Of a stretch of DNA of 64,000 nt, positions 36,729-47,456 are shown in pieces. The DNA is from Sipunculus nudus (taxonomy: Eukaryota; Annelida; Sipuncula; Golfingiida; Sipunculidae), in contig CM049311.1 of the NCBI GenBank assembly GCA_026874595.1, positions 55,121,676 to 55,185,675 of the forward strand, given 5' to 3'. The position numbers and the translations under genes are program-made. How positions within the stretch are numbered: position 1 is the first letter of the stretch; every line of letters begins with the position of its first letter. The notes beneath the pieces were generated by a model. That model was not told where the DNA came from. It worked only from the letters and a program-made list of their open reading frames with translations, and did not search any database.

Positions 36729-37313
36729 TTAACCCCATAACCCAAAGACAAAAGAGTTTTTGCGTTAGAGGTTGGCAATATATAAGATAAGTTTGAAATC
36801 TTAACCCGTTACAGAAAAAAATAATTGTACACATAAGGGATACGTTACACGTTTATAATTTAATCTTTTCATTTCTCCTAAATCAAAATTAGACTATGAA
36901 GTTAACCTTTTACACATAAACATGGAACTTCAATCATTGGACATGATCATCGTTTTAACTGATCGTTTTTATCCGGTGTACTGAGGAAATACTGACATGC
37001 TTCACTGATCTGACATGCTATAAAATGGAGTTGTTAGAATAAAATATAAAAAACAGTGAATGCAATTTTTGCATCTGTTTATTTTTTACCAGTGAGTGTA
37101 TGAGAAAAGTTTTTCGTTCTTGATATGCCTCCGTAACATTATGCCTTGCATGTTTTAATTATTCCCTTTTTGAGATTAATTTGTCCATTGCATGCTAATA
37201 CTCACAATATATAAAAGAACCTTTCTGAACAATCAACCAAGAGAATATTCCTTGACGGCTTATTATAATACAGTTAAGGCTTTAACTTGGCACAATATCT
37301 TGAAGACCTTGTC
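36687..37313. other. Segment private to unit B
   Basis: Units A, C and D join directly across this position (GGCTTTAAATGTGGTCAGGC-type). The segment contains a piece like 7748-7813 and one nearly the same as 16,869-17,050. It may be ancestral sequence deleted from the other units or a local transfer. Confidence 0.65.
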
Positions 37314-37541
37314 GTCAGGCTAGATTACTTAAAATTAGTGGTACTGGGGACCCTTAATATCACGTTAAAGTTAACATTCCCTATTGCACTTCAAACTACA
37401 CACTCAGTTCCTGGGTTCCTCATTCTCTTTTGTAATTCGGTTTAACTAAGACATAATAGTCCGGCCTTATATTCCAATTCTCCGGTCTTTACACCAAACG
37501 TTAATCTGTACACCCGACATCGATACCTAATATATGACAAT

Positions 37542-37632
37542 TTTAACATATATCATACTACCCATGCAGATGTGATTGCTATTTTATCCAGTGAATGAGG
37601 AGACAGGTAGCAAAATCAGTTCCGATAAGAGT
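37542..37632 (+). pseudogene. Stefin-like last-exon relic, unit B
   Basis: HADVIAILSSE homologue with TTA for CTA and the same TGA (37,596-37,598). Downstream bases run on open in another frame. Confidence 0.55.
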
Positions 37633-38180
37633 TGCGCTCGCCAACATCAGTATTATTGCGGCCACAGCAACTGCAGTGCTTGCTTAGATGACAGCCTGGT
37701 ATTTGTTAGATGCAGCCCATTTGCTGTAGTAATTATGCTACGCCAAACCCTATGGTATTAGCGTTATTCATATCTTGTTTGAGTTTTAGTTTGTGTCTCT
37801 TAACATTTTTACACGATGGGATTTTTTGGGCGTGAGCAATTATTGAACTTCTAGAGAGAATCGTGAACGAATTATACTTCATACGAAATTTATCTGTAAA
37901 ATCTAAAAGGATTAAGGCACATATGTTAGGTCATGTTGCAATCAACTTCCTCAGACGAAATGGTGCAAACACTCTACACAGAAAAAAAACAAACACCAGA
38001 AATATTTAAGCGTTCTAGCTAAATAACAAGAACATTTAAGCATTTAATTTGAATCAGGTGTATCATGATATTGATAGACGTAGACTGAATAGGACCTTAA
38101 GTTATTATAACGTTCTCGCCAAAATGTATTAATGAACAGGTCAAATTTAGTAAAGTCTAAGTGAACTACAAATAATATGG

Positions 38181-38249
38181 GCGTGGACAGTCGAGTGGTT
38201 AAACGCTCGGCGATCTCCGCTGCGACCAGGGTTGAAGCCCCGGTGTAGC
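38181..38249 (+). repeat. tRNA-Ser/Leu-like sequence, unit B
   Basis: Same as the unit A copy with one base lost in the variable region; not a functional tRNA by eye. Confidence 0.55.
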
Positions 38250-38591
38250 TATTGTTGCCTGCCCTAGCTTAATAGAGATTGAACTTGAATTAAATACAAT
38301 TCTTTAAAAGTGATTAATTAGATGGACATGCATGTTCTCTGTGATATTGCGATACGTAATCATAAGATGCAACAAATACTCCTACTGATTTGTTGTTAAC
38401 TCTTATGATCGAACCTGTCGTTTTTATAACAATAAACTTTCCGTCACGTTTAGGGCTTATTTTATATTAAAACAACAATGTTCCGATTATTATGATAATT
38501 TCCTGTTTTTTTTCCTCAAATATACTTCCTGTCGATCTTATATATTATGATGAATATGGATATGTTTTATTTTGTTGCCCTAATAAGCAGG

Positions 38592-39490
38592 TGATCCATG
38601 GGTCATGACGCTCAGCCGACTGACTTATTGACAAAATGTCCTTGCACTAATAAAGATAATGTAGGTTCATGTATATTTGCTTAAGTTCAACAAGACCTAT
38701 AAGCACAACAATTTTGACGCAATCCATTCAGCCGTTCCTAGGGTATCTGGCACTTTGTGTGTATTTTGTATTATTTCTGGAAATAATGCCCAATAACTCG
38801 GGGAATATAGGTCACAGAGACCTAAATTCAGGTTTCTGAAGAGAACTTTTGAGGAACTCTCAGGATGTCCTGTTAGAAGATTCTAGGTCCTATAGTTATG
38901 ATTTGTGCCCTGCTTTGGTATAAAATTTTCAATTATTCTGGGAGGTAATTCTAAGCCCCATAGCTCTGATAATATGGGTAGCAGAGCCTAAACTTCAGGT
39001 TTCCTAGGAGACGTTTCAGTGACCTCAAAAGATATTAAGTTAAAAGATTCCAGGTGGTTACTTTTCTGCCCGTTAACGGATGACCGCATCTTTAAAGGTC
39101 CTAAAATAGAGGGCAAAATGCGTAAAATTTCGAAATATCCAGCTTGCGCCACTAGTCTTCAGAAAATGATGAAACACTCCAGGATCAATATGCATGCAAA
39201 CAGTCATGGTGATCAATGCATTAGTTGTTCAGATTTTGGAGCTTTTTTTATTAAATTTTTAATGATTCTAGGGGGGTACTTCTGAGCCCCATAGCTCGGA
39301 GGATATGGGTAACAGAAACCACATTTCAGGTTTCCAAAGAGATTTTTCATGGGCCTCCCTTGATGTCAAGTAGGAAGAATCAAGGTCCAGCGGTTACGAT
39401 TTGTGCCTGGTTAACGGACGGACGGACAGCCAGACGGAAGGACAGACGGACAAAGTGTGATCGCTATAGCTCAGATGACTTTCAGTAAGC
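38592..39490 (+). mobile_element. Palindrome-ended element E2, unit B
   Basis: End palindrome has one change (TGATCCATGGGTCA). It contains CTTGCGCCACTAG in place of the core and ends with the GGACGG tract; the final hairpin is eroded (AGCAAAGTAC). Confidence 0.65.
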
Positions 39491-39953
39491 AAAGTACAAA
39501 TCAAATTTGTTTGTACTTTGATCGAAGAGTAAAACAGAAACAAAGCAGTCCACGAAAGCTTAAGCGGATAAATTAATATAATATATCTGTCTTTTTTCAA
39601 ACCTTTAGCGCAAATTTATCCCCAAATAATAAATACCATAACAATTAAACTGCCCCTTAAGATGATTGGGCATAAAGTGTCAAAGGTTTGGCGCTTGAAT
39701 GATTAATGGATCCACATACGCAGTAAGAAACAGCCGTAAACATTGCGAGGCGTCTCTTATCTAAGGGTTATTAACAGTCATTAACAGTTCAAGTCAATAC
39801 GACACTCATAATCATGCCTTTCTATTCACGCTGACAGAACATTATTTTTTTTTTGTATTTGAGTGGATAATTAGCAATGTGACCTTTACCTTGATTTTCT
39901 GGGTTAACTAAAGAGGATAACGAAAGCACATAACAGAACAAAAACTATCGTTC

Positions 39954-39957
39954 TTAA
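39954..39957. other. piggyBac target-site duplication, left TTAA
   Basis: TTAA abuts the first terminal base of the element; the matching TTAA is at 42,353-42,356. Confidence 0.95.
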
Positions 39958-39970
39958 CCCTTTGAACCCT
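39958..39970 (+). repeat. piggyBac left terminal inverted repeat
   Basis: CCCTTTGAACCCT, an exact inverse match to the right end; identity stops after 13 bp. Confidence 0.95.
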
Positions 39971-40258
39971 AGCGGCCGGTAAACCGGCCGTTTCTTGAAA
40001 GTGCATATACCCGGGCGGCCGGTATCCCGGCCACAGTCATGTGCGTTTTGTTTACATACGTAACGGTGTCACGACCTTCACCTTCACCCATAACTAGGCC
40101 GTGGTATGTTAGCCAATCAGGGAGAGCTTTATTCAAAGTTAGGTCAACAGGGAATTTCAACCAATCACAGCGTGTTTAATCCAATGTTAGGCCGCCCAAG
40201 GTCGATTGAAGTGCACGTGTCCTCGCGCGGCTTCGTGAACATTTTTTCGCCCATCACA

Positions 40259-42148
40259 ATGGCCCAGAAAAGGAAATTTTCGACAGAAGAAGTTTTAGAT
40301 GCAGTGTTGGATAGCACAGAGGAGGACATGGATGACTCTGATTATCAGTTCAGTGATTTTGAGTCAGAAAGTGGCACGGATATCGATGACAGTCACTGTG
40401 TAAACAATCGTGTTCAGCGTGACCAAGGTAGGGACCATGTTCAAACAAGGGGGCGTGGCAGAGTACGTGGCCGGGGCCGTGGACGTGGGAATGTAAATAG
40501 ACCTCCTTCTCCTTCCCCAGGGTGGACTAAAGATACCACCGGGTTTACTGAACGTAGTTTTACCCCGAAGGAAAAACCAGGACCTAAAAAAATGCCCAGT
40601 TCAATAACTGTAGAATCAGATCCAATTGAATATTTTGATTTGTTTTGGAATGAGGACCTTTGGAAACTGTTGGTGACTGAAACTAATAATCAAGCCATGC
40701 ATGTGCTCACTACAAAACCAAATAACTTGGCAGCTAGGGCAGTTCAAAAGAAACCAATCACAATGGAGGAAATGAAAGCTTTCTTTGGTTTACGGGGCAC
40801 GATGGAAATGTTATTGCACAAGGACAAATATGAACAATTTTGGAGATCTAAAGAGAAATTTATCACCTATACACCTGGGTTTTCTTCTGTGATGGCTCGG
40901 GACAGGTTTCTTGCCATTTGGTCATTATTACACTGTGTAAATGAAGATGACCCCCAGCTGAATAAGACAGATAAGATCTACAAAGTCCGTCCTGTATTCA
41001 ATTGTGTGCTTGCAAATTTCAAGCAATATTATGTGCCTGGTTGTGAACTGTCACTTGATGAAGGTATGATTCCGACAAAGAATAAACTTTCCTTTAGACA
41101 GTACATCAAGGACAAGCCAATAAAATGGGGCATAAAGACCTTCCTAGTTTGTGACAGTGACAATGGTTACATCTGCAATGCTGAAATCTACACTGGCAAA
41201 AGGCAAGATGCTGATGTCATACCTGATCTGGGAGTCACAGGTAACTTAGTTGTTCGCCTGACACAAGAGTTTTCTGGGCAGAATCATTCCTTGTACACGG
41301 ATCGCTTTTACACAACAGTGAAACTAGCAAAATACTTGCTTGAAAACCATGATATCACAATGTGTGGTACTGCCATGACAAATCGCAAGGACTTCCCTAA
41401 AACAATTATAAAGAGAAAAAATGAAATGGTGCGAGGGGAGTGGGATACACTTTATAACGGCAGCGATGTAGCCGTTATTGTTTGGCAGGACAAAAAACCA
41501 ATTTATTTCATCACTACTATGTACATTTTAGCTCCGGTGCAGGAGGTTCTGAGATACGATGCACACGAAGCGAAGCGCATACCAGTAAAGTGTCCCAAAG
41601 CAGTCAAGGCATATAATACATACATGGGGGGCACAGATAAAAATGACCAGATGACAAGACTTCAGAAATGTAGGCGTCATTACAGGTGGCCAAGGCGCTT
41701 GATGATGAAGATATTCATGTGGGCAGCCTACAATGCCTATGTAATAATGAATTTCACCAAGCCTCATGTTCAGCAGGGAAAGAGAACATACACCTTTCAT
41801 GCATATTTGGAGGACCTGTTTGAAAATCTTGTGGGGGATGTACGGAATGCTCATAGTTCGTTTGGCAACCGCCGATCTCAACCGTCCCATGACTGCAGAC
41901 GCCTAAAAGTGGATGCCCACCATGATGTTGTCCGGCCAGCTGATGGTGGAACAAATAACAGGTGTGCAGTTTGTAGGAAAAAATATTTAGTTGCTAAAAA
42001 TGCAAACCCAGCTGCACAGGACAAGGACTTACCTAAAAGGAAAAAAACTGTGTACAAATGCTCATACTGTGATGAGCATCTCTGCATCGGTAGCGAGAAA
42101 GACAATTGCTGGTACAACTGGCACCATAAAAGAGAGTACTGGCACTAA
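40259..42148 (+). CDS. piggyBac transposase
   Basis: 629 aa, uninterrupted. The enzyme excises and inserts the element at TTAA in the nucleus. From the chosen Met, the N-terminus is acidic (roughly 18-44), followed by an RG-rich basic stretch (64-77) and the DDE_Tnp_1_7-type core. Catalytic Asp candidates are D267 in SLDEG, D348 in YTDRF and D460 in GGTDKNDQ, close to D268/D346/D447 of the Trichoplusia ni enzyme. The C-terminus has a Cys/His-rich domain (CAVC, CSYC, then HLC and DNCWYNWHH), typical of the family's end-binding finger. An in-frame Met at 40,106 would add 51 residues, but MAQKRKF resembles a normal start and the added part is unremarkable. The usual family length is about 590-640 aa. 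All key residues are present, so activity is plausible. Confidence 0.95.
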   Translation: MAQKRKFSTEEVLDAVLDSTEEDMDDSDYQFSDFESESGTDIDDSHCVNNRVQRDQGRDHVQTRGRGRVRGRGRGRGNVNRPPSPSPGWTKDTTGFTERSFTPKEKPGPKKMPSSITVESDPIEYFDLFWNEDLWKLLVTETNNQAMHVLTTKPNNLAARAVQKKPITMEEMKAFFGLRGTMEMLLHKDKYEQFWRSKEKFITYTPGFSSVMARDRFLAIWSLLHCVNEDDPQLNKTDKIYKVRPVFNCVLANFKQYYVPGCELSLDEGMIPTKNKLSFRQYIKDKPIKWGIKTFLVCDSDNGYICNAEIYTGKRQDADVIPDLGVTGNLVVRLTQEFSGQNHSLYTDRFYTTVKLAKYLLENHDITMCGTAMTNRKDFPKTIIKRKNEMVRGEWDTLYNGSDVAVIVWQDKKPIYFITTMYILAPVQEVLRYDAHEAKRIPVKCPKAVKAYNTYMGGTDKNDQMTRLQKCRRHYRWPRRLMMKIFMWAAYNAYVIMNFTKPHVQQGKRTYTFHAYLEDLFENLVGDVRNAHSSFGNRRSQPSHDCRRLKVDAHHDVVRPADGGTNNRCAVCRKKYLVAKNANPAAQDKDLPKRKKTVYKCSYCDEHLCIGSEKDNCWYNWHHKREYWH

Positions 42149-42205
42149 ATATAACCGGCCGGTGGGTCTAATATCCTTTTTAACATGATTTATTTACCAT
42201 TTGTT

Positions 42206-42211
42206 AATAAA
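42206..42211 (+). terminator. piggyBac polyadenylation signal
   Basis: AATAAA 58 bp after the transposase stop and inside the element. Confidence 0.6.
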
Positions 42212-42339
42212 ATGTCAATATAACTGTCATTTAATGTCTTTGAAACAGTGTGAAATTATATATTTGTCTAGTGTTTGGCTTTATGCTAAAGATGGTATGC
42301 AGGGGCCCAGGGTGGGATACCTGCACTCGTTAGGGGGTC

Positions 42340-42352
42340 AGGGTTCAAAGGG
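42340..42352 (-). repeat. piggyBac right terminal inverted repeat
   Basis: AGGGTTCAAAGGG, followed directly by TTAA. Confidence 0.95.
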
Positions 42353-42356
42353 TTAA
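42353..42356. other. piggyBac target-site duplication, right TTAA
   Basis: Followed by CAGTATAGTAACAACATTG, identical to the sequence after the empty TTAA in units B and D. Confidence 0.95.
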
Positions 42357-42527
42357 CAGTATAGTAACAACATTGTTGCTTTAATGGGCTAAACTTTCAG
42401 ACAATGAAACAGAAAATGAAAATAATCACAAGACAATATCATAATGAAATATACATCAGGATTTTGTAAAAATTAATCGGCGAGACAAATATCTGTAATA
42501 GTAATCAACCAATTAAATCGTGTACAG

Positions 42528-42534
42528 TATATAA
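42528..42534 (+). promoter_or_regulatory. Candidate TATA box, copy C
   Basis: TATATAA 103 bp before the ATG. The piggyBac right end lies only about 175 bp upstream of it, so the insertion may cut off upstream control sequence. Confidence 0.3.
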
Positions 42535-42630
42535 CTGTAAATTGAATCGCCAGATTATGAGACATATATTATATATGTGTGCACTGTTCTTACCATAGTA
42601 TTCAGTTTAGCAAAAACGGAGACACCAGCC

Positions 42631-44147
42631 ATGCTCTGCTGCAACGAGGAAAATATTTGGTCACCGCCTAAGTGCCCAAACAGTACAGTGAGGTTTCTGT
42701 GTGAAAAGGTAATAACGTGTACTGTTAGCTCTTAGAATTCTAACACAAATACAAAACATCGGAGATTATGGTTAAAGCATTTATAAATGGGACAAAATTT
42801 ACATTTATTGAACAGTACAAGATATATGTGAAAGGATTTATGACTGTACATATTAGGAAAGCGGTATTGCTTTGGACTTTCGGATGTTTTACCATAATAA
42901 CGATCGTTTGGGTGGCGGCTTTTTATGTTTTTTATGAATGTGCAGAATTTATAATCAGAATACTGCTGTGTTTTAAATTACATACATTTTCGCTGTATGA
43001 ATATAAAAAATGTTATACAATTACATTGAATTTGTATTTTTAACACAAGTACTTGTCCATGTATTTAGATTTTTGGTATATGAATGTCGGAATAGTTTTA
43101 TAGAATCACATTGCATTTGTATCACAAGTACTCGCATATGTTTTAAAAAAAAGTATTGAATTTTTTAGGAAATATTATGTTCCTTGACTTAAATTTCACA
43201 TATAATTTTGTATATTTTAAGGGTATTCGAAATATGTAGATTTATGTATATGGGAAACAATCGTAAAACGCGAACTTTTATATTATTGCTAAAAACACTT
43301 TGATTCTACAGATACGACCTCAGTTGGAACGGAAATATGGCAATCTGGTCAGCTTTACGCCACTGAGCTACCGAGTGAGAAACCATGGAATTGATACTCT
43401 GTATATGATCAAGGTAGTTGCCAAACGATTAATCTTTTTCAATATAAGTAACCTTTATCGTCAATGTCACAGGTCGTAAAGGTAACGAAACTGAACCTGA
43501 TTAATGGTAAACGAATAAAATATCCTCGTTGGTTTAAAGGGCCGGAAGAAACTTCAGTAAGTAAATTGTTAAAATGTTAGATGACTACAGAAACAGCTTC
43601 AGGAGAAAGATCCTAACTTCCAACGTCGAGAGTCGTACACATTTATTCACATGTTGAATATACAAAACTTAATATACTTAAATAATTTCATTATGTATGA
43701 ATAAATGAACACTATTATTACATTTAACTTAATTCAGTATTCAATTTAAAAAATTGTGGTTTGATAGCTCTAGCAGTTTTATAGTAATAATTAAAATTAA
43801 GCAATTGGCTATCCAAATATATTTCCCCCCCCCCCCCCGCATCCGCGACTGAGTTTATATTTGTCTTTAACAACGAATTAACGTAGACATTATTAAAAAA
43901 AATAGTCACCTCACGTTGCTCCGACCAGACTAGTCCAGTACTATCAGCTCAAAACGCTAACATCTTATTTGCTTTTCAGCTGCACACTGCTTACGATGAC
44001 AATGGACACTTCCACGTGAAGGTGATGAAGTTCCACAACGATCAGGCCGAGGTGATTGCCATTCTGTCGAGCGAGAGGCGGGATAGCTGCCTCCACGAAT
44101 TCCGACACGAATGTTCTGGGGAAAAACCAGTGTTCAAGCAGCAGTAA
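42631..44147 (+). CDS. Stefin (cystatin-B)-like protein, copy C, four exons
   Basis: Exons 42,631-42,708, 43,312-43,413, 43,473-43,556 and 43,980-44,147, phase 0 throughout, give 143 aa. Exon 3 has lost two codons in frame (Lys-Gln before NGKRI). Differences from copy B include Lys for Gln in exon 1 (PPKCP), YMIK for YTIK, Gln for His in NDQAEV and a tail of CLHEFRHEC...VFKQQ. The second acceptor reads CTACAG. A 2-bp insertion upstream breaks the in-frame extension seen in B and D and supports the ATG used here. An AATAAA at 44,164-44,169 follows the stop closely. piggyBac sits 279 bp upstream of the ATG. As in copy B, the QxVxG loop is not conserved, so inhibitor function is uncertain. Confidence 0.7.
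42768..43043 (+). other. Hydrophobic ORF in intron 1, copy C
   Basis: A 91-codon frame starting MVKAFINGTKFTF with the same hydrophobic centre as in B and D. Not assigned to a family. Confidence 0.2.
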
Positions 44148-44661
44148 CAGTAACTAGAGCTGAAATAAAATTAACTGGAAAATTTTTTTGTTTTTGTTTA
44201 ATTACAATCATGTATTAAACGCTAAAGCCGTTATGATTTGAAAATTTCTCTGACATATCATAAAATGTGTTCTCATAACAAATGACATTACTTTCTTTCG
44301 TTAAGCGGTTGATCAAAGTAGTTTAGTCGACAGAGATTCACGTTAAATGAACTGCTGCTAATCTTTCTAATCGTCCTCAATGTTTAATGAATACTGTGAG
44401 GCATGTTTTGTTACACTTTTCCCCGGTAAAACCTCAGTAAGGAAAATATCTAATATTAGCATTTGATCCTGACAAAAGCAATGTGCGATCTTCTTGTAGA
44501 ACGCCTTTGTCATATATGGACAAGAAAATTACATCAGCCATGAATATCTTTGTACTTCTGTTATTAAATTTTAATTTATGAGCGATATATTGCAATTCTT
44601 GGAACTCGCAATTCTCAGCTTTATTCCGAAGGTAGTCATGGCCTTGCTTTTGGGTCAATGT
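44148..44661. other. 3' flank of copy C
   Basis: The distal AATAAA seen in A, B and D reads AAGAAA here (about 44,523); the near one is intact. Confidence 0.5.
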
Positions 44662-44942
44662 ACATCTAGTGATCGTATGTAACTTTCTTACAGAGTGCGT
44701 CTGATGATCGTATTTAACGTTCTTACAGAGTGCGTCTGGTGATCGTATGTAACGTTCTAACAGAGTGCGTCTGCTGATCGTATGTAACGATCTTACAGAG
44801 TGCGTCTGGTGATCGTATGTAACGTTCTTACAGAGTGCGTCTGGTGATCGTATGCAACATTTCTTACAGAGTGCGTCTTGTGATCGTATGTCACTTTCTT
44901 ACAGAGTGGGTTTGGTGATCGTATCTTACTTTTTACAGAGTT
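44662..44942 (+). repeat. 34-35-bp minisatellite, unit C (about 8 copies)
   Basis: The shortest of the four arrays; same monomer. Confidence 0.9.
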
Positions 44943-45492
44943 TAATTGGTGAAACATGAAACATAAAAATATTAAATATTTTAAATAATTGTTCCCTGGT
45001 TAATTCGCAAGGGATTCCCTAGCAAACGTAAAATAAATCTCTTTCAAGTTGGTTATACAATTTTAGGAAAGACATTCGAAGAGATATTTACGAGAAGCCA
45101 CACTAGTTATAATGCAAAGGTGAAACGGTAATGGAAACAGTGGTAATAATTTAAGATACACTTAAGAAATGTCAACGAAACTACAAAAGGTGTTTTTTTA
45201 CTGATTCCTATCATTTAAGCATCTAAATAATAATCAGTACAATATTACTGAACTATTAATGTTGTATTCCTAACATTAACGTCTTTATTATTTTTTAAAC
45301 AAAGTCCCTTTCTTGCAGATCACATAATGTTGTGCACGGACTTTTTGTCTAAAGCATGCTCCTCTCTTATCGGTTGAATTATTCACCATGAAGCCCTAAA
45401 TTTGTTGAAATAGCTAGCTGTACGGCACAGGTCTCGTCAAAGATCTGCCAACCGCATACTGGTGATACAACATCGAAATTTATACTTAACAC
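44943..45492. other. Unit spacer with uninterrupted LINE target site, C
   Basis: AGAGATATTTACGAGAAGCC near 45,080 is continuous, so the LINE of B and D is absent. Confidence 0.65.
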
Positions 45493-45574
45493 TAGGGCTG
45501 CGCGGTATTATCGGTATATCGCGATATGAAGTATCGAGTTTTGCGTAACGCGATACAGTTACAATATTAATATG
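45493..45574. repeat. CGATA-rich palindromic tract, unit C
   Basis: Shorter than in A; begins TAGGGCTGCGCGGTATTATC. Confidence 0.65.
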
Positions 45575-45745
45575 ATTTTATATTTTGTTAAACGTGCCTA
45601 AACTGATTTTAATAGAAAAATTATGATTCTGTTGCAATTTTAGATAACTAAATGGGCTTTGAGTATTGACAGGGTAAAGGTGAAAGATTAAAGTCTCTTT
45701 AAACGTTTATCAGGAAATGTTCAAGTAGGCCTAATATATCATAGA

Positions 45746-45747
<2 letters not shown>

Positions 45748-45794
<47 letters not shown>
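45748..45794. repeat. (TA)n microsatellite, unit C
   Basis: A pure TA run; the AAGCCCGTCCAAGG block before it in the other units is missing. Confidence 0.95.
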
Positions 45795-45796
<2 letters not shown>

Positions 45797-47138
45797 CTTA
45801 ATACATTCTTAAAACATTTCTTTTAAATGTAATACAATTAAAATTATATATATATTATAAAACTTATGTTGACCGAATTCATGAAAGCTTAGTCAAGTAG
45901 AGTGCTTAGCTTCGCTTTTGTGTCTCTGGTACATACAATTTACTATAATCGATTATCTGAATTAAATATTTGTTGGAACAGTACCTGCAAAGTATTTTCA
46001 TAAATATTATTTTTTACAAATCCACAAGACCACTCACTAGTATTCAGGTCTTACATGGCAGGTATAAGGTAAGGTAAACAGCTGGGGATCACGTATGTTA
46101 TAATCATATACATAACGAAAATATGATAGATTCGGTAATTTAATATTATTCTTTATCTTGATCAGTAAAATAGATCAATATACCTTTTTCTATTTCTGTG
46201 GCTTCTTTATCTTATGTACATGAAACTTTTTTCAGGACATGTGTCTGTGACCTGACGACTCTAGATGAATGTTTAACTGAATGAACCCAGTTTTTTTATT
46301 GCAACGAAACGAAAGTGAATATAGAAAATGTTGAGAAATGACCGCAGATGTTTTACTAATACTTTCATTAACCATGGTTGCTTGTCAGCCGTGTATTGGT
46401 AATTTAATAATTCAACAAAAAAGCCAATAAAGAGATGATGGAGATACCATGTTATCTTGAATTCTACAAATCAGATACTTTAAATCCATCTTGTCATGTT
46501 TCATCTAGACGCAACTTGATCTGAAATTTGAATTGACCTCATCTAGGTTCGGGTCTCAACTAATTTTTCTTTTTGTAGGCCTGCGTTAAAATGTAGAGCT
46601 ACCAATGCTGACACCTCATGGGGAAACCTGGTACCGTTCGTAGATAAAGGAGTAATAGTTCAGCACAAGTTTGGATAATCTATTTCTGACCTAGAGCGAA
46701 ATGAGGTTATCGAATGCTTACTTTTGTTCATTCTTTTATTCACTAGATCAGCTCAAGAGAATGTTTTACAATTTCTTGTACCAAATTATTAGTTAAGCAC
46801 TCTGAAGGGAATCTTATTTTTAAAAATTCTGCCAATGTTAACCATATATATTCATTACTTTTGTATGAATTTAGAAATTTTGTAATCCGTTGACTTACGT
46901 TTACCTGCTGTATACACGTTGTGATGAAGCGTTGTCGACGAAAGACTACACTTGTAGTGGCGGTGTACATTTTTTTTATTTATTTTGCTTTTCTCCATAT
47001 AGATAAATGCAACCCCATTCACCTATAAATTTGACCAAATGTAAAATAGATCACATAGATCCACTTATGGATAGTGGACAATGTTGTAGATAGTAACAAC
47101 AATAAAGCTCAGGTAACTCTTGTTTTGTTTATATCAAA
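45795..47138. other. Unit spacer, no gene recognised
   Basis: AT-rich, matched in the other units. Confidence 0.55.
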
Positions 47139-47456
47139 ATGTTGAAAATATGTGGAGCCCGGCCAAAACAATCAACTCAAATTCAGCAAGGGCATCTGGC
47201 AGCAAGTCAGATTAGTAAAAGCTTTGCAAATGACGTTTTGCAACAAGTGACCTTTCTACCTCCGCATATATGGAACCTACCACCTGAGGTTACGTGTTTT
47301 CCCGTTTGTCAACATTGCTGTGTTTACGAACATGTTGATAAACAGGTTCATATCTCATGTCCAGCAGTTTATGCTATGTTTATAAAGCAGTTGAGGAATG
47401 TCATGGATAAGTCTTCTTATGCCTCTAAAAATAATTTCACACACACAATGCTTTGA
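47139..47456 (+). CDS. Conserved unit ORF, copy C (hypothetical, 105 aa)
   Basis: Starts MLKICGARPKQST, has SKSFANDVLQQV, LPPHIWNLPPEV and a cysteine-bearing CQHCCVYEHVDK, and ends FTHTML. There is no signal peptide or membrane segment, and I recognise no family. Copies: D open (106 aa), A and B frameshifted by different indels. It is therefore either a weakly constrained gene, an exon, or a coding remnant of a transposon carried in the unit. An AATAAA just upstream (near 47,101) is not its own signal. Confidence 0.3.
   Translation: MLKICGARPKQSTQIQQGHLAASQISKSFANDVLQQVTFLPPHIWNLPPEVTCFPVCQHCCVYEHVDKQVHISCPAVYAMFIKQLRNVMDKSSYASKNNFTHTML

Larger units (their letters stand above)
25979..39953 (+). 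repeat. Tandem duplication unit B
   Basis: About 14.0 kb. Removing the LINE insertion (28,903-32,860) and a private segment (36,687-37,313) leaves about 9.4 kb, close to units A and C without their extras. Gene order matches all other units. Confidence 0.88.
39958..42352 (+). mobile_element. Complete piggyBac transposon
   Basis: 2,395 bp flanked by TTAA, with 13-bp terminal inverted repeats CCCTTTGAACCCT (39,958-39,970) and AGGGTTCAAAGGG (42,340-42,352). Subterminal GC-rich palindromes sit inside: CGGCCGGT-AA-ACCGGCCG at 39,973-39,990 and ACCGGCCGGT at 42,154-42,163. One intact transposase is encoded. The element is absent from the same site in units B and D, so it arrived after the unit duplication. 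It is markedly more GC-rich at its ends than the host DNA. Confidence 0.96.

Noticed and set aside
40106-40258. Upstream in-frame Met giving a 680-aa transposase
   Set aside because: The 51 added residues have no family resemblance, and MAQKRKF followed by an acidic stretch is a normal piggyBac start; catalytic residue positions then agree with the family.
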